64,000 bases of DNA from NCBI GenBank assembly GCA_937120475.1, contig CAKZJV010000007.1, positions 1 through 64,000 of the forward strand. Reading direction: 5' to 3'. A model generated the notes under the pieces. The model worked only from the letters and a program-made list of their open reading frames with translations. It was not told the origin of the DNA and searched no databases. Of the stretch, positions 17,215 through 25,647 are shown in pieces. Within the stretch, counting starts at the first letter, position 1. Each line of letters starts with the position of its first letter. Origin of the DNA: an uncultured Cryomorphaceae bacterium. GTDB taxonomy: Bacteria; Bacteroidota; Bacteroidia; Flavobacteriales; Schleiferiaceae. A program made the position numbers and the translations under genes.

Positions 17215-17838
17215 ATGAAGCAGGAATTAACACCCTCCCGTTTACCCAACCGGGCCATTAGCGATCCCGAAAAGATTAAGGAAGCCCTGGAAGCCAGCCT
17301 TTTTTGCACGGTATCTTATGCGCGTGACAACCGTGCCTTTTCCATTCCCACTGGTTTTTGCCTGGCGGATGATAAACTTTACATCCACGGTTCGGTAAAA
17401 AGCCATTTTCTGCTGGAAGCGAAAAAACACGAGGTGTGCATCAGCACATTCCTGTTTGATGGACTGGTGCTGGCTGGATCAGCCTTTCAGCACTCGGTAA
17501 ATTATCGCTCCGTTATTCTTTTTGCCAAAGGAGTGGAAATAACGGATGAAGTGCAAAAAACCGCGGTGCTGAAAACCTATACCAACCGCTATGTACCCGG
17601 GCGTTGGGACGAGGTAAGACCGGTAAATGAAGGCGAGCTAAAGGCTACCATGGTACTGGGCTTTGACCTTGAAAAAGCTTCGTTGAAAGTGCGCAACGGG
17701 CCTCCCTCTTTTGATCCTAAGGATTACCGTCCCGGTTTATGGACGGGCGTAATTCCCAGCCTGATGAATTGGGGCGAGCCGGTTCCTGATCCTAACCTTA
17801 GGGGAGGAGTACCTTACCCCAACTATTTTAAGAATTGA
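17215..17838 (+). CDS. Pyridoxamine 5'-phosphate oxidase-like (PPOX/FMN-binding split barrel) flavoprotein
   Basis: A 207-residue cytoplasmic protein. The split-barrel pattern is visible from residue ~20: DPEKIKEALEASLFCTVSYA, AFSIPTGFCLADDKLYIHGS, and a strand pair with KHEVCISTFLFDGLVLA. This subgroup (general flavin-nucleotide-binding PPOX proteins) often binds FMN or F420-like cofactors and is not classical PdxH. The divergent MocR gene suggests PLP- or amine-linked control. It is first in a run with GNAT, unknown, DinB and cupin-GNAT genes, 3 bases before the next start. Confidence 0.88.
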   Translation: MKQELTPSRLPNRAISDPEKIKEALEASLFCTVSYARDNRAFSIPTGFCLADDKLYIHGSVKSHFLLEAKKHEVCISTFLFDGLVLAGSAFQHSVNYRSVILFAKGVEITDEVQKTAVLKTYTNRYVPGRWDEVRPVNEGELKATMVLGFDLEKASLKVRNGPPSFDPKDYRPGLWTGVIPSLMNWGEPVPDPNLRGGVPYPNYFKN

Positions 17839-17841
17839 TTT

Positions 17842-18432
17842 ATGCCTACTGATTTTTTTAAAGCCCCCTCCGCCATAAGCAAAGAACTGTATGGCCCGCG
17901 TCTGATCCTGAAAAAAGTACAGCGAAATACAAATTGGGAAAAAGACCTTTTCGGTATGTATTCCGATGAGGAGGCCGGGCTTTACAACCGTTGGCAAAAG
18001 CTGGATAACATGGTGCAGATGGGGGAACGCATGGCGCATTTTGTGGCCGACTGGGAAGCCGGGGGACTTTATCGCTGGGTAATCCTCCACCAGGAAACCG
18101 GAGAGGCACTGGGCGTTTTTGTGTTGGTACGCTTTGATATGCGCTGGAAGGAAGTAGAGATAGGGTTTAACCTGGCTAAAAAGCATTGGCGCAAGGGCTA
18201 TATGAGCGAAACGCTGAACATGGTGAAGAGTTATCTCTACCGGGAGTTGAAGCTGGAACGAATTACGGCCCTGGTCAGTACCCAAAACAAACCGGCCCTG
18301 GCCCTGCTTAACGGTAATAATTTTCAAATCATAGGTAAATATCCGGGTGCTTTTCACAAGGGAAACATTCAAAGTGATTTACAGATACTGCAAAACCTGA
18401 AAGAATGGAACGCTACCGGGAGCGGGTTATAG
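17842..18432 (+). CDS. GNAT N-acetyltransferase, RimJ/RimL-like
   Basis: 196 residues. An acetyl-CoA fold is supported by the strand-turn VEIGFNLAKKHWRKGYMSET (motif A region) and by LERITALVSTQNKPALALLNGNNF near the end. This matches the RimJ/RimL-type arrangement that modifies protein N-termini or small amines. Target unknown. It begins 3 bases after the PPOX gene and overlaps the next start by 28 bases, so translation is probably coupled. Confidence 0.85.
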   Translation: MPTDFFKAPSAISKELYGPRLILKKVQRNTNWEKDLFGMYSDEEAGLYNRWQKLDNMVQMGERMAHFVADWEAGGLYRWVILHQETGEALGVFVLVRFDMRWKEVEIGFNLAKKHWRKGYMSETLNMVKSYLYRELKLERITALVSTQNKPALALLNGNNFQIIGKYPGAFHKGNIQSDLQILQNLKEWNATGSGL

Positions 18433-18860
18433 ATCATTATCCATTATGGAGAAGGGAGGGCTTTACGATAAAGCCGTATAGTGTAGTATATGAAGGCGAA
18501 ACCATAATGGATGAAGACTGGCAAACGGCAAGCCAGTTGATGATGCAAACCTTGCTACCCGGGGAGGGTGTAAAAGCCGCTTACCTGATACTCCATAAGG
18601 GCAAGGATTGTAATTACCTGGTGGTTTCACAATGGGCAGATCACAATATGTTAAGGATGTTGGCCTACCGCTCTGAGAAAAAAGAGCCACAAAATTACCG
18701 GGATGTAACGGCTTCGGGGCTTTCGGTTTGTGTATGGGATATGCAGATCCACTGCCATGAACGTAATGCCTACGTGCAGCACATTCTCCGTGATCCTGAA
18801 AACACCAATTTAATCGCTTATTATGAAGACCTATACCGAAACGGATCACCAAGAGCTTAG
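18405..18860 (+). CDS. Conserved hypothetical protein between GNAT and DinB genes
   Basis: 151 residues with no signal peptide or membrane helix. Features: an aromatic N-terminus (MERYRERVIDHYPLWRREGF), a central beta pattern (AAYLILHKGKDCNYLVVSQW) and a HERNAYVQHIL segment near the C-terminus. I do not recognise the family. It overlaps the GNAT gene by 28 bases and the DinB gene by 38 bases, so it is embedded in the operon and likely acts with these enzymes. Confidence 0.7.
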   Translation: MERYRERVIDHYPLWRREGFTIKPYSVVYEGETIMDEDWQTASQLMMQTLLPGEGVKAAYLILHKGKDCNYLVVSQWADHNMLRMLAYRSEKKEPQNYRDVTASGLSVCVWDMQIHCHERNAYVQHILRDPENTNLIAYYEDLYRNGSPRA

Positions 18861-19284
18861 CTCGCGCCTGCAAAACCTGATCAGGCATTATGAGCCTTTA
18901 CTGGCCTCCCTGCCGGAGGAGGAGGTTGGCCATAAGCCCAACCCTGAAAAGTGGAGCTCAAAAGAGATCCTCGGGCATCTTTGCGATTCAGCCATCAATA
19001 ACTACCACCGTTTTATCCGTCTGCAAATTGAGGAAGAACCTTTTCGGGTAGAGAAATACGTCCAGGATGAATGGGTGCGCCTGGCTGGCTACCATCAGCG
19101 TAACTGGTTACATATATACCAGTTGTGGCTGGGTTTGAATCATGCCATTGCTGAAGTATTGCAAATTCTAAAACCCGCAAGCCTGTCATCAGTCGTGCAA
19201 ATAGGAGAAGAAATAAGGGATTTTCATTTTTTGATCAAGGACTACCTCGATCATATGGAACATCACTTACTTCAATTCAACTAA
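18823..19284 (+). CDS. DinB-family protein (YfiT-like four-helix metalloprotein)
   Basis: 153 residues. The DinB fold is shown by LPEEEVGHKPNPEKWSSKEI, the first metal His in ILGHLCDSAINNYHRFIR (~50), and the C-terminal HxxxH in YLDHMEHHLLQF. Families of this fold include bacillithiol and mycothiol S-transferases and maleylpyruvate isomerase-like enzymes. A thiol-transferase or hydrolase role is inferred. A second DinB protein is encoded 1.1 kb downstream in the same operon. Confidence 0.85.
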   Translation: MKTYTETDHQELSSRLQNLIRHYEPLLASLPEEEVGHKPNPEKWSSKEILGHLCDSAINNYHRFIRLQIEEEPFRVEKYVQDEWVRLAGYHQRNWLHIYQLWLGLNHAIAEVLQILKPASLSSVVQIGEEIRDFHFLIKDYLDHMEHHLLQFN

Positions 19285-19380
19285 AATGAATAATTTGCGG
19301 AGGCTACTTTGAATTTGGACGACCACCGTTCGGTGGATTCCGGTTGTTGCGCTTCCGCCACCAAAGTTTTTTTACCTGAA

Positions 19381-20397
19381 ATGAAAACCATACTCTGGAG
19401 TTACCACAGCTATTCCACTACGGAAACGGAAGGGCCCGGGTACCTGGTAAAACTTGAAACCATGGCTCCCGGAGACTTTGAAGATTGGCATTTTCACAAG
19501 GAGGTGCACCAGCTTTTTCACGTTTTGAAGGGTGAACTGGAGGTCCGCACACCGACCCAAAAACAACGTTTAAAGCCGGGGGAAAGCTTTTGGGTAAAAA
19601 AGCTTCTGCCACACAGTGTGTACAATCCCGGGAATGAAGAGACGGAGTTCCGGCTTTTCTCTACCGGAAATACGGCCGAAGACCGCTACGGGATGGATTA
19701 TCCTTATCCACCACGGAAAGGTGTGGTACTGAGCGGTTTTGAGTTGGTGGAATACAACGATTACCAGCGCACGGCCGTATTGGAATTATCCAGTGAAGCT
19801 GCCAGCCCAAGCGGGGTGCAGGATGATCTGGAAAAGCTATTTATCACTTACGGTTTTCGCAAGGCTTTCTTTAAAAAAGGGAATGATAAAGAGTTGAGCG
19901 CCAAAAAATGGATTGATGAGCACCCTGAACTACAGGTGGTGCCCTGGCAACCCAAATGGAGCCAGGCTTTCAGGGAGCTGAACGAAGAGTGGATAACCCA
20001 CTACTTTGTGTTGGAAGAGGGCGATCGCAAAACATTGAACGAGCCGGAAAAAGAAGTAATTGAACCGGGAGGGATGATCTTTTTGGTACTCTTTAGAGGA
20101 GAACCGGTATCTACCGGAGCATTGATGTGGAACGAACTGGATGAACTGGAACTCACCAAAATGGCTACCCGCCCCGCCTTCCAGGGTTTGGGCCTGGGAG
20201 CTATGATTATTGATCAAAGCATACGCTGGGCCCGGGAGCAAGGTATCAGGGAATTGTACCTCTATACGCAATCATCCCTATACCCGGCTTTGCGATTGTA
20301 CGAGGCCAAAGGCTTCCGCTACATTAAACTGAGCCCGGGGCACTATATCAGGGCGGACGTAAAAATGAGGCTTGACCTAACAAAAACTAAAATTTAA
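19381..20397 (+). CDS. Fusion of N-terminal cupin and C-terminal GNAT acetyltransferase domains
   Basis: 338 residues from ATG 19381; an in-frame TTG at 19309 would add 24 residues of unlikely sequence. The N-terminal ~100 residues are a cupin: FEDWHFHKEVHQLFHVLKGE carries the HxH...E ligands and LLPHSVYNPG the distal His. The C-terminal ~150 residues are a GNAT domain: ELTKMATRPAFQGLGLGAMI (acetyl-CoA loop Q-G-L-G-L-G) followed by LYTQSSLYPALRLYEAKGF. A middle region of about 80 residues is unassigned. One chain combining a metal-binding cupin and an acetyltransferase suggests consecutive steps on one small molecule; this is inference. Confidence 0.82.
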   Translation: MKTILWSYHSYSTTETEGPGYLVKLETMAPGDFEDWHFHKEVHQLFHVLKGELEVRTPTQKQRLKPGESFWVKKLLPHSVYNPGNEETEFRLFSTGNTAEDRYGMDYPYPPRKGVVLSGFELVEYNDYQRTAVLELSSEAASPSGVQDDLEKLFITYGFRKAFFKKGNDKELSAKKWIDEHPELQVVPWQPKWSQAFRELNEEWITHYFVLEEGDRKTLNEPEKEVIEPGGMIFLVLFRGEPVSTGALMWNELDELELTKMATRPAFQGLGLGAMIIDQSIRWAREQGIRELYLYTQSSLYPALRLYEAKGFRYIKLSPGHYIRADVKMRLDLTKTKI

Positions 20398-20399
20398 AC

Positions 20400-20939
20400 A
20401 TGAGTTTATCGCTGGTAAAACATTATTGCGACATTTTAGAAATAACCCCTGCCATGCTCAACACCTGGCTCATTGAGATGCCGGATGATGTGGTACGGCA
20501 GAACGAAGGCAGTGATACCTGGTCGCCCCTAGATATTGTAGGGCACCTGATCCACAACGAGGAAACCGACTGGCTGCCGCGTATTCAGATCATTTTGGGT
20601 TCAGCAGAAGACAAGACCTTTGAGCCTTTTGACCGGGAAGCGCATTTTGAAAGATTTAAAGACCGCAGCCTGGTGGAACGGTTGAATAGGTTCAGCAGCC
20701 TTCGCTTCCGGAACATACGTGAGATCCGTAAGCTCAACCTGACGGAAAGTGACCTGGAGCGGGAAGGTATTCATCCGGGCTTTGGCCCGGTGAATTTGCG
20801 CCAGCTTTTAGCGGCTTATGTGGCGCACGACCAAACCCATATTTACCAGATTGCCCGTTGCGTGAGCTATCCTTTGCGGGAAGAGGTAGGCCCATGGAAG
20901 GCCTATTTGAAGATATTAAACCAGAATTATACGGGCTAA
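20400..20939 (+). CDS. DinB-family protein (second copy in the operon)
   Basis: 179 residues. The family pattern includes TWSPLDIVGHLIHNEETDW (first His ~48) and the late HxxxH metal motif in AYVAHDQTHIYQIAR. Only 2 bases separate it from the cupin-GNAT stop. It is more like the putative metal-dependent DinB_2 group than its neighbour at 18.8 kb. It ends the plus-strand run and is convergent with a secreted protein gene; no hairpin terminator is seen in the 32-base gap. Confidence 0.87.
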   Translation: MSLSLVKHYCDILEITPAMLNTWLIEMPDDVVRQNEGSDTWSPLDIVGHLIHNEETDWLPRIQIILGSAEDKTFEPFDREAHFERFKDRSLVERLNRFSSLRFRNIREIRKLNLTESDLEREGIHPGFGPVNLRQLLAAYVAHDQTHIYQIARCVSYPLREEVGPWKAYLKILNQNYTG

Positions 20940-20971
20940 GCACCTGTTCTTTATGGAAAAAAAGCCTGGAG

Positions 20972-22249
20972 TTACTCTAGGGCCGGTGAATAATGATCCA
21001 GCAGTATCCGCCAGGCCCCGTCTTCCCAAATCCATACCAATGAAAAGCGGGAGTTGGCCTGCACCACCGATTCTTCATACTTCATTTTCATCCGGGAAAT
21101 TCCGCTTTGTAAGTAAGCGTTTCCGGTTTTTTGGATGGAAAGGCTTTCCAGTTCCCAATCCACGCCACGGCCTTCTAGTTTGCTCCAGTAGTTACGGATG
21201 GCCTCGCGACCTTTCAGATCGGTACCATTGCCCACCATCATGGCACTATCGCTGTAAAACAGGGCGATGTCCGCGTACTTTTTGGATCTAAACGTAGTCA
21301 TCATTTCCTCCAGGCGAGTTTCTAAAGGGTGAGTTTCAGAATGGTTCTTTGCCGGTGTTATGCCCTCATGCAACCATTGTAATACGTTCAACAGAAAACG
21401 CGCGTTGTGCGGAGCCTGTGGACTATTAAACCCCACCTTGAACTGTCCGTTGGCAACCTGGGCCGTGAGCATAGCTGCTTCCCCGAAAACTGCTAAACGT
21501 CCGTTGCCGTATTTCAGCAGTGCAGCCTGTGCATAACCCTCAAGGTCAACCCGTTTGGTGTTTTCGTTGAATTCCCATGCCACTTCCGGCTCGCGGCTAA
21601 TGTCTTCCGCAGTAAAGGTCATTAAAGGTTGGGCTGGTTCCGGGTAACGAAATGCTGATCCGGTAAAACTCAGCACATAAGGTACTTCAGCCGTTACGTC
21701 ATGTTCCTGCAGGGTGCCCAATTCTTTAGAAAAACGATCGTTGCCGTTGGTACCTTGCACCAGTTGCGCAAAACCGTTGCTGTACTCAAAGCCAAAACGG
21801 GCGGCCAGTTCTTTGGCAGCTCCCGAAAAAGGCATGTGGTCGGCAATGACCCACAGTCGACCCCCGTCCTTAACCCATTGTTCCAGGGCACTCATTTCCA
21901 CTTCCGTAAAAGCGGAAGGGGTAGGTAACTGCCAGTTGCCCTGGTTGGAAGCGTGCAGGGCGTTGGAGATCACCAGCACCTGGCAATCACCCAAAGAGGC
22001 TTTGGAATGGAATACGGAATGGATACCCTTCACGCGATATCCGTGTTCCCGTAACAGCAGGGCAAAGGGTTTGAAATTACTTTCAATGGTATGCAGGTTA
22101 TTATGCCCGGCATCAATACATACACAGGGGCCATCATCTTCGGGAAAGGTTTTGGGCAAACCGGATTTAAAGGTAGTATCTGCTGCAACCTGTGCGATGG
22201 CCGGTAAGCATCCAACCATAAAAATGAGGGTAAAAAGAGTGCTTTTCAT
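20972..22249 (-). CDS. Secreted protein with GATase-like N-terminal domain and SnoaL/DUF4440-like C-terminal domain
   Basis: 425 residues from ATG 22249, which overlaps the upstream stop as ATGA. Signal peptide MKSTLFTLIFMVGCLPAIAQ. Residues ~30-300 resemble the class I amidotransferase-like fold of DUF4350-type proteins (VCIDAGHNN, CQVLVISNALHA, WVKDGGRLWVIADHMPFSG, YGNGRLAVFGEAAMLTA). Residues ~320-425 are SnoaL/DUF4440-like (FRSKKYADIALFYSDSAMMV, a GREAIRNYW motif and RFSLVWIWEDGAWRILLDHY). The architecture is unusual; function unknown. It is translated with the upstream alpha/beta hydrolase. Confidence 0.75.
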   Translation of the reverse strand: MKSTLFTLIFMVGCLPAIAQVAADTTFKSGLPKTFPEDDGPCVCIDAGHNNLHTIESNFKPFALLLREHGYRVKGIHSVFHSKASLGDCQVLVISNALHASNQGNWQLPTPSAFTEVEMSALEQWVKDGGRLWVIADHMPFSGAAKELAARFGFEYSNGFAQLVQGTNGNDRFSKELGTLQEHDVTAEVPYVLSFTGSAFRYPEPAQPLMTFTAEDISREPEVAWEFNENTKRVDLEGYAQAALLKYGNGRLAVFGEAAMLTAQVANGQFKVGFNSPQAPHNARFLLNVLQWLHEGITPAKNHSETHPLETRLEEMMTTFRSKKYADIALFYSDSAMMVGNGTDLKGREAIRNYWSKLEGRGVDWELESLSIQKTGNAYLQSGISRMKMKYEESVVQANSRFSLVWIWEDGAWRILLDHYSPALE

Positions 22250-23694
22250 GGAGTTAGTATTTGCAGGGATCGCAACCACCCGATTTTATCGGCAAAGTAG
22301 CCTTGGCTGGTGTTCATCCACCGGTCGGTGAAGCTGTGTGAACTTTCTGGGTAGCTACGTAACCAATCGAGTTTGTTTTGCCGGTGTTCCCGGATAAAGG
22401 CAATAGAACGGACTGCGTCCACGCGCTCATCATTTGCTCCCCATTGAAACAATACCGGGCAAGTGACTTTGGCCAGAGAGCCTATCGACTCATAATTAAT
22501 GTTTTCTTTAACCAGGTCATCGCCCGCCAGGGAAGGCAGGTATAAACGGCTATGTCGCTGGCGCAGACCGGTGATCATTTTACGGGTAGATGCAGAAAGG
22601 GAACCGTTGGCCCGCTCTCTAAAGTAGCGCGACCAGGCATAAGTGGTAGCGGCAATGAGGCTGTCTTCTACCAGAGATTGTTGCATAAAATGCCGGATGG
22701 CGTAGAGCTGATTATCGGCATAAGAGGCAAAAGGGGCTGCTACAGAATTAACAAAAGCCACCCGCTTACCCAGGCGTGCTGCAAGATCCACACTCAGCCG
22801 CCCGCCCTCGCTCATACCGTGTATTCCCATACACTCACGATCTACCCCGGTTTGTTCCGCCAGCCAGCTAAAGAGCACTTCGTATTCATCCAGCTTATCC
22901 GTAAAACTCTGGTTGCGAAAAAAGGTGGAGCCACGCGAACGGCCCTCTCCGGATTTATTAAAAACCACCGTGGCCATGCCGTGGGCAGCAAAAAACTCCG
23001 CTTCCGGGGTGTAATTATCCAGACCCTCACTACCACCTCCTTGTAGGAGCAAACAAGCTGGAAATTGGGATTTTCCGGTGGGTTGATAGTAATACCCGAA
23101 CAAGCTATCGCCATGCGCCAACACGTAAACCTCCTTCCGTATAAAAGGCTCAAAATGCCGGAAAGTCGAAACTTTTTCAGTAGCGTATTCCCGGTAACGG
23201 ATTTCGTTTTCAGTAAGGATGATCTGGTCACCGTGCGCATTCAGGTACGCCCCGTTTTGGAGAGCTACCAGGTAGGATTGATAATGCTGGTAAGGTGAGT
23301 AGAGAAGGGGCATTTTTCGAAATCGGGACCAGCGCAACCAGGCAATATTGCCTGGATCATCCCGGTAAAAACTGCTTTGAATGTTCTGCTTGCCGGAAGT
23401 TGCTAAATCATAGGTCTTTGCCTGTTTCCAGTGGCCGTGGTAATGATAGTGTAGGGCGTTTTGAGACTGGTAAACTTGCAAACGGCCCAGGTCGGTAAAA
23501 TAGGTTAAGGTGTCGCTTTGGCTTTTTAGCGGTTGGATGGTATCCTGCAGGTTCTTTAAAAAACAGAAGTTCCCGTTATTCTCATTATACATTAAAGTTA
23601 AAGGTTGTCCCAACTCAAGGGTTACCACAATTTCCTGGGCTCTTGATACCAGGCAGGAGGCCACCAGACACAAACTGTAAATCAGGCGTTTCAT
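22246..23694 (-). CDS. Secreted alpha/beta hydrolase (acyl-CoA thioester hydrolase/BAAT-like C-terminal domain)
   Basis: 482 residues with signal peptide MKRLIYSLCLVASCLVSRAQ. Residues ~190-480 form an alpha/beta hydrolase. LLLQGGGSEGLDNY provides the oxyanion region, IHGMSEGGR the nucleophile elbow with Ser, GANDERVDAV the acid and SSHSFTD the catalytic His. The N-terminal ~180 residues are a beta-rich domain with no assignment. An esterase or peptidase in the periplasm is inferred. It is first in a two-gene operon (ATGA overlap) whose promoter region carries two AACTAA-N4-TTAGTT dyads. Confidence 0.85.
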   Translation of the reverse strand: MKRLIYSLCLVASCLVSRAQEIVVTLELGQPLTLMYNENNGNFCFLKNLQDTIQPLKSQSDTLTYFTDLGRLQVYQSQNALHYHYHGHWKQAKTYDLATSGKQNIQSSFYRDDPGNIAWLRWSRFRKMPLLYSPYQHYQSYLVALQNGAYLNAHGDQIILTENEIRYREYATEKVSTFRHFEPFIRKEVYVLAHGDSLFGYYYQPTGKSQFPACLLLQGGGSEGLDNYTPEAEFFAAHGMATVVFNKSGEGRSRGSTFFRNQSFTDKLDEYEVLFSWLAEQTGVDRECMGIHGMSEGGRLSVDLAARLGKRVAFVNSVAAPFASYADNQLYAIRHFMQQSLVEDSLIAATTYAWSRYFRERANGSLSASTRKMITGLRQRHSRLYLPSLAGDDLVKENINYESIGSLAKVTCPVLFQWGANDERVDAVRSIAFIREHRQNKLDWLRSYPESSHSFTDRWMNTSQGYFADKIGWLRSLQILTP

Positions 23695-23708
23695 CCATAC
23701 GAATGTAT

Positions 23709-23762
23709 GAACTAATTATTTAGTTCAAAAGAAATAAACGCATTTTAACTAAAAATTTAGTT
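23709..23762 (-). promoter_or_regulatory. Pair of dyad operators, AACTAA-N4-TTAGTT
   Basis: GAACTAA-TTAT-TTAGTTC (23709-23726) and AACTAA-AAAT-TTAGTT (23747-23762) are two perfect dyads with the same half-site and the same 4-base spacer, centred 37 bases apart. They lie just upstream of the secreted hydrolase start. Two identical dyads at this position are typical of a dimeric repressor or activator binding site; the regulator is not encoded nearby. Confidence 0.6.
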
Positions 23763-23785
23763 GATGCTATTAAGAATGCGGTGGA

Positions 23786-25393
23786 TCACCTCAAAACGGT
23801 AAAATAATCGGCCTTATCAAATTTTTGCCCGTTTACGAGATAACTGATTTTATAAATGTAAACCCCGGAAGGCACCGACCGGCCTTGATATTTTCCATCC
23901 CAGGGTTGTTCAAGATCATTTGAAGTAAAGAGGAGCGTTCCGTTTCGGTTAAAGATGTGCAACTTAAACTGGGTTACCGCACAGTTTATATAGATCCGGA
24001 AGTGATCATTCAGGTTATCAGCATTAGGGGTAAACGCATTGGCTACAAATGGTTGGCATTCACACTCGGAGGTTTCAATTACAGCTGTATCGGAAAAACT
24101 GAGGCACTGGTTGGAAACTTTAACCCAATAGATGCCTGGTTCGGTAACAAGAATGGCGGAATCAGATGAGCCATCAGACCAAAGGTAGGAGCTAAATGGC
24201 GTATAGGCACTTAAGGAAAGCATACCGTCATCCTTACAGAGGACGGTGTCTGCAAGTGGGTTGGTAAACGGATCAAAATTCAGCCTTTCAATGCGAATGG
24301 TATCGTATTGGGTACAACCGTTTTTACTTACCTGAACCCAATACGTTCCGGTTTCGGATACCGTAAGCTTACTTCCAACGGTATTATCTGACCATACATA
24401 AGTGCCATTGACAATGTGGGAAAGATCAAAGCTTAGTTGGTCATCCGAGCAAAGCAAGGTATCATTACCCAGGTTTAATGAGAAAACGGGCTTCACGGTA
24501 AGGGTATCCGATTTTACACAATCTCCTATACTTACCTGTACCCAATAGGTTCCGGGACTGTTTATTTCATATTCCGGAGCAGTGGTACTATCCGACCACA
24601 AGTACCGGGCTCCCGGGTAGCTTAGGTTCAACGAAATAGAATCGTTTTCACACAGAAAAACAGTATCGGGCCCCAGGTCAAAATTTACCGTGCTAATCAC
24701 TTCAGAAAGAGAAGCCGAAGCCCGGACCACACCCGGATATAGATTGAGGCATTTAAGCCGGTAAAATGAAAAATTGGCATAAGGCTCATAAATATCATTG
24801 GATGCCAAATAGTAAAGCGTAGGACTGCAACCCATAGGAAGAATGGCGGTTAGAGAAGATAATGAAGGCAGTTGTCCCAGGATAACGGGTTGGGTAATGT
24901 TATTGGGGTCAACTTGTAAAATATCTTTCGAAGAGTTGACCAGTAAAATGTAACCGTTGTAAAAGGTAATATCCATGGTGGTTCCTGTTGCTGAACCGTT
25001 CCCGTAGTTTCCGTACCGGCTGGTGTTGCCCGTGATTTTATCAATTATAAACAGCTCTGATGTAGCTGAGGTGCTTGCGTACAGAGTTCCATCATCCGAA
25101 AAAGTAATACCACTAAAATTATAATTGCCATTGCTTATAAGTGTGGTGGAGCCGTCAAGGGTATCTATTTCGTATAAGGCCGTGTCAATTCCATATAATT
25201 TTTGAGTGGTTGGGTCGAGTGCCATATCTGTGAAGGTATGACCCGTATTGCCAATAAGCCTTGAACTACAATTTTCTATGTCAATATAATAGAGGTCATT
25301 TTGGGAATTGAGTATGTAATTCTGACCTACCCCGGTATAATTATTAGACAGTAAGAACAGGAAAAGCAATAAAACCTTAAGGTTTTTGACCAT
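23786..25393 (-). CDS. T9SS type B (CHU_C / gliding motility-associated C-terminal) surface protein
   Basis: 535 residues from ATG 25393, the start that gives a proper signal peptide (MVKNLKVLLLFLFLLSNNYT...); a start 36 bases upstream is less likely. Residues ~25-240 look like a beta-propeller of YncE type (repeated YxIDxxxG elements). Residues ~240-450 hold three Ig-like repeats ending in GTYWVQVS or GIYWVKVS. The C-terminal ~85 residues are the CHU_C domain (NAFTPNADNLNDHFRI, FNRNGTLLFTS, PSGVYIYKI). An exported cell-surface protein; no enzymatic motif is seen. Confidence 0.9.
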   Translation of the reverse strand: MVKNLKVLLLFLFLLSNNYTGVGQNYILNSQNDLYYIDIENCSSRLIGNTGHTFTDMALDPTTQKLYGIDTALYEIDTLDGSTTLISNGNYNFSGITFSDDGTLYASTSATSELFIIDKITGNTSRYGNYGNGSATGTTMDITFYNGYILLVNSSKDILQVDPNNITQPVILGQLPSLSSLTAILPMGCSPTLYYLASNDIYEPYANFSFYRLKCLNLYPGVVRASASLSEVISTVNFDLGPDTVFLCENDSISLNLSYPGARYLWSDSTTAPEYEINSPGTYWVQVSIGDCVKSDTLTVKPVFSLNLGNDTLLCSDDQLSFDLSHIVNGTYVWSDNTVGSKLTVSETGTYWVQVSKNGCTQYDTIRIERLNFDPFTNPLADTVLCKDDGMLSLSAYTPFSSYLWSDGSSDSAILVTEPGIYWVKVSNQCLSFSDTAVIETSECECQPFVANAFTPNADNLNDHFRIYINCAVTQFKLHIFNRNGTLLFTSNDLEQPWDGKYQGRSVPSGVYIYKISYLVNGQKFDKADYFTVLR

Positions 25394-25610
25394 ACCAATT
25401 TTTAGTGGCAACAATAAACAATGGTGCAATTTGAAAAGGCTTTTACGAAGATAAATGCATAGGACAACAAGGCTTTAAAAAAGCTGGTTTCCTTTACCAA
25501 CGGGGCTGAAATTAATCATAATGTTTTGACTTTTATCCCCAAAAACCGGAAAACCACCTTTCCAATGCGTTCGTTTGTCGAATTTGAGATTTAAGGGCGT
25601 TGGCCCCATT

Positions 25611-25618
25611 TACTTTTG
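25611..25618 (+). promoter_or_regulatory. TACTTTTG -7 box for the 52-residue ORF
   Basis: Exact TAnnTTTG box 29 bases before ATG 25648. A TTTG lies 24 bases upstream (25583-25586), slightly beyond the normal 19-23 spacing. Supports expression of the small gene. Confidence 0.4.
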
Positions 25619-25647
25619 ATGGCAGATTTTAATTAAACACAGTAATC

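Noticed and set aside
21714-22331. Plus-strand frame of 205 codons
   Set aside because: Antisense to two translationally coupled secreted protein genes; composition follows them.
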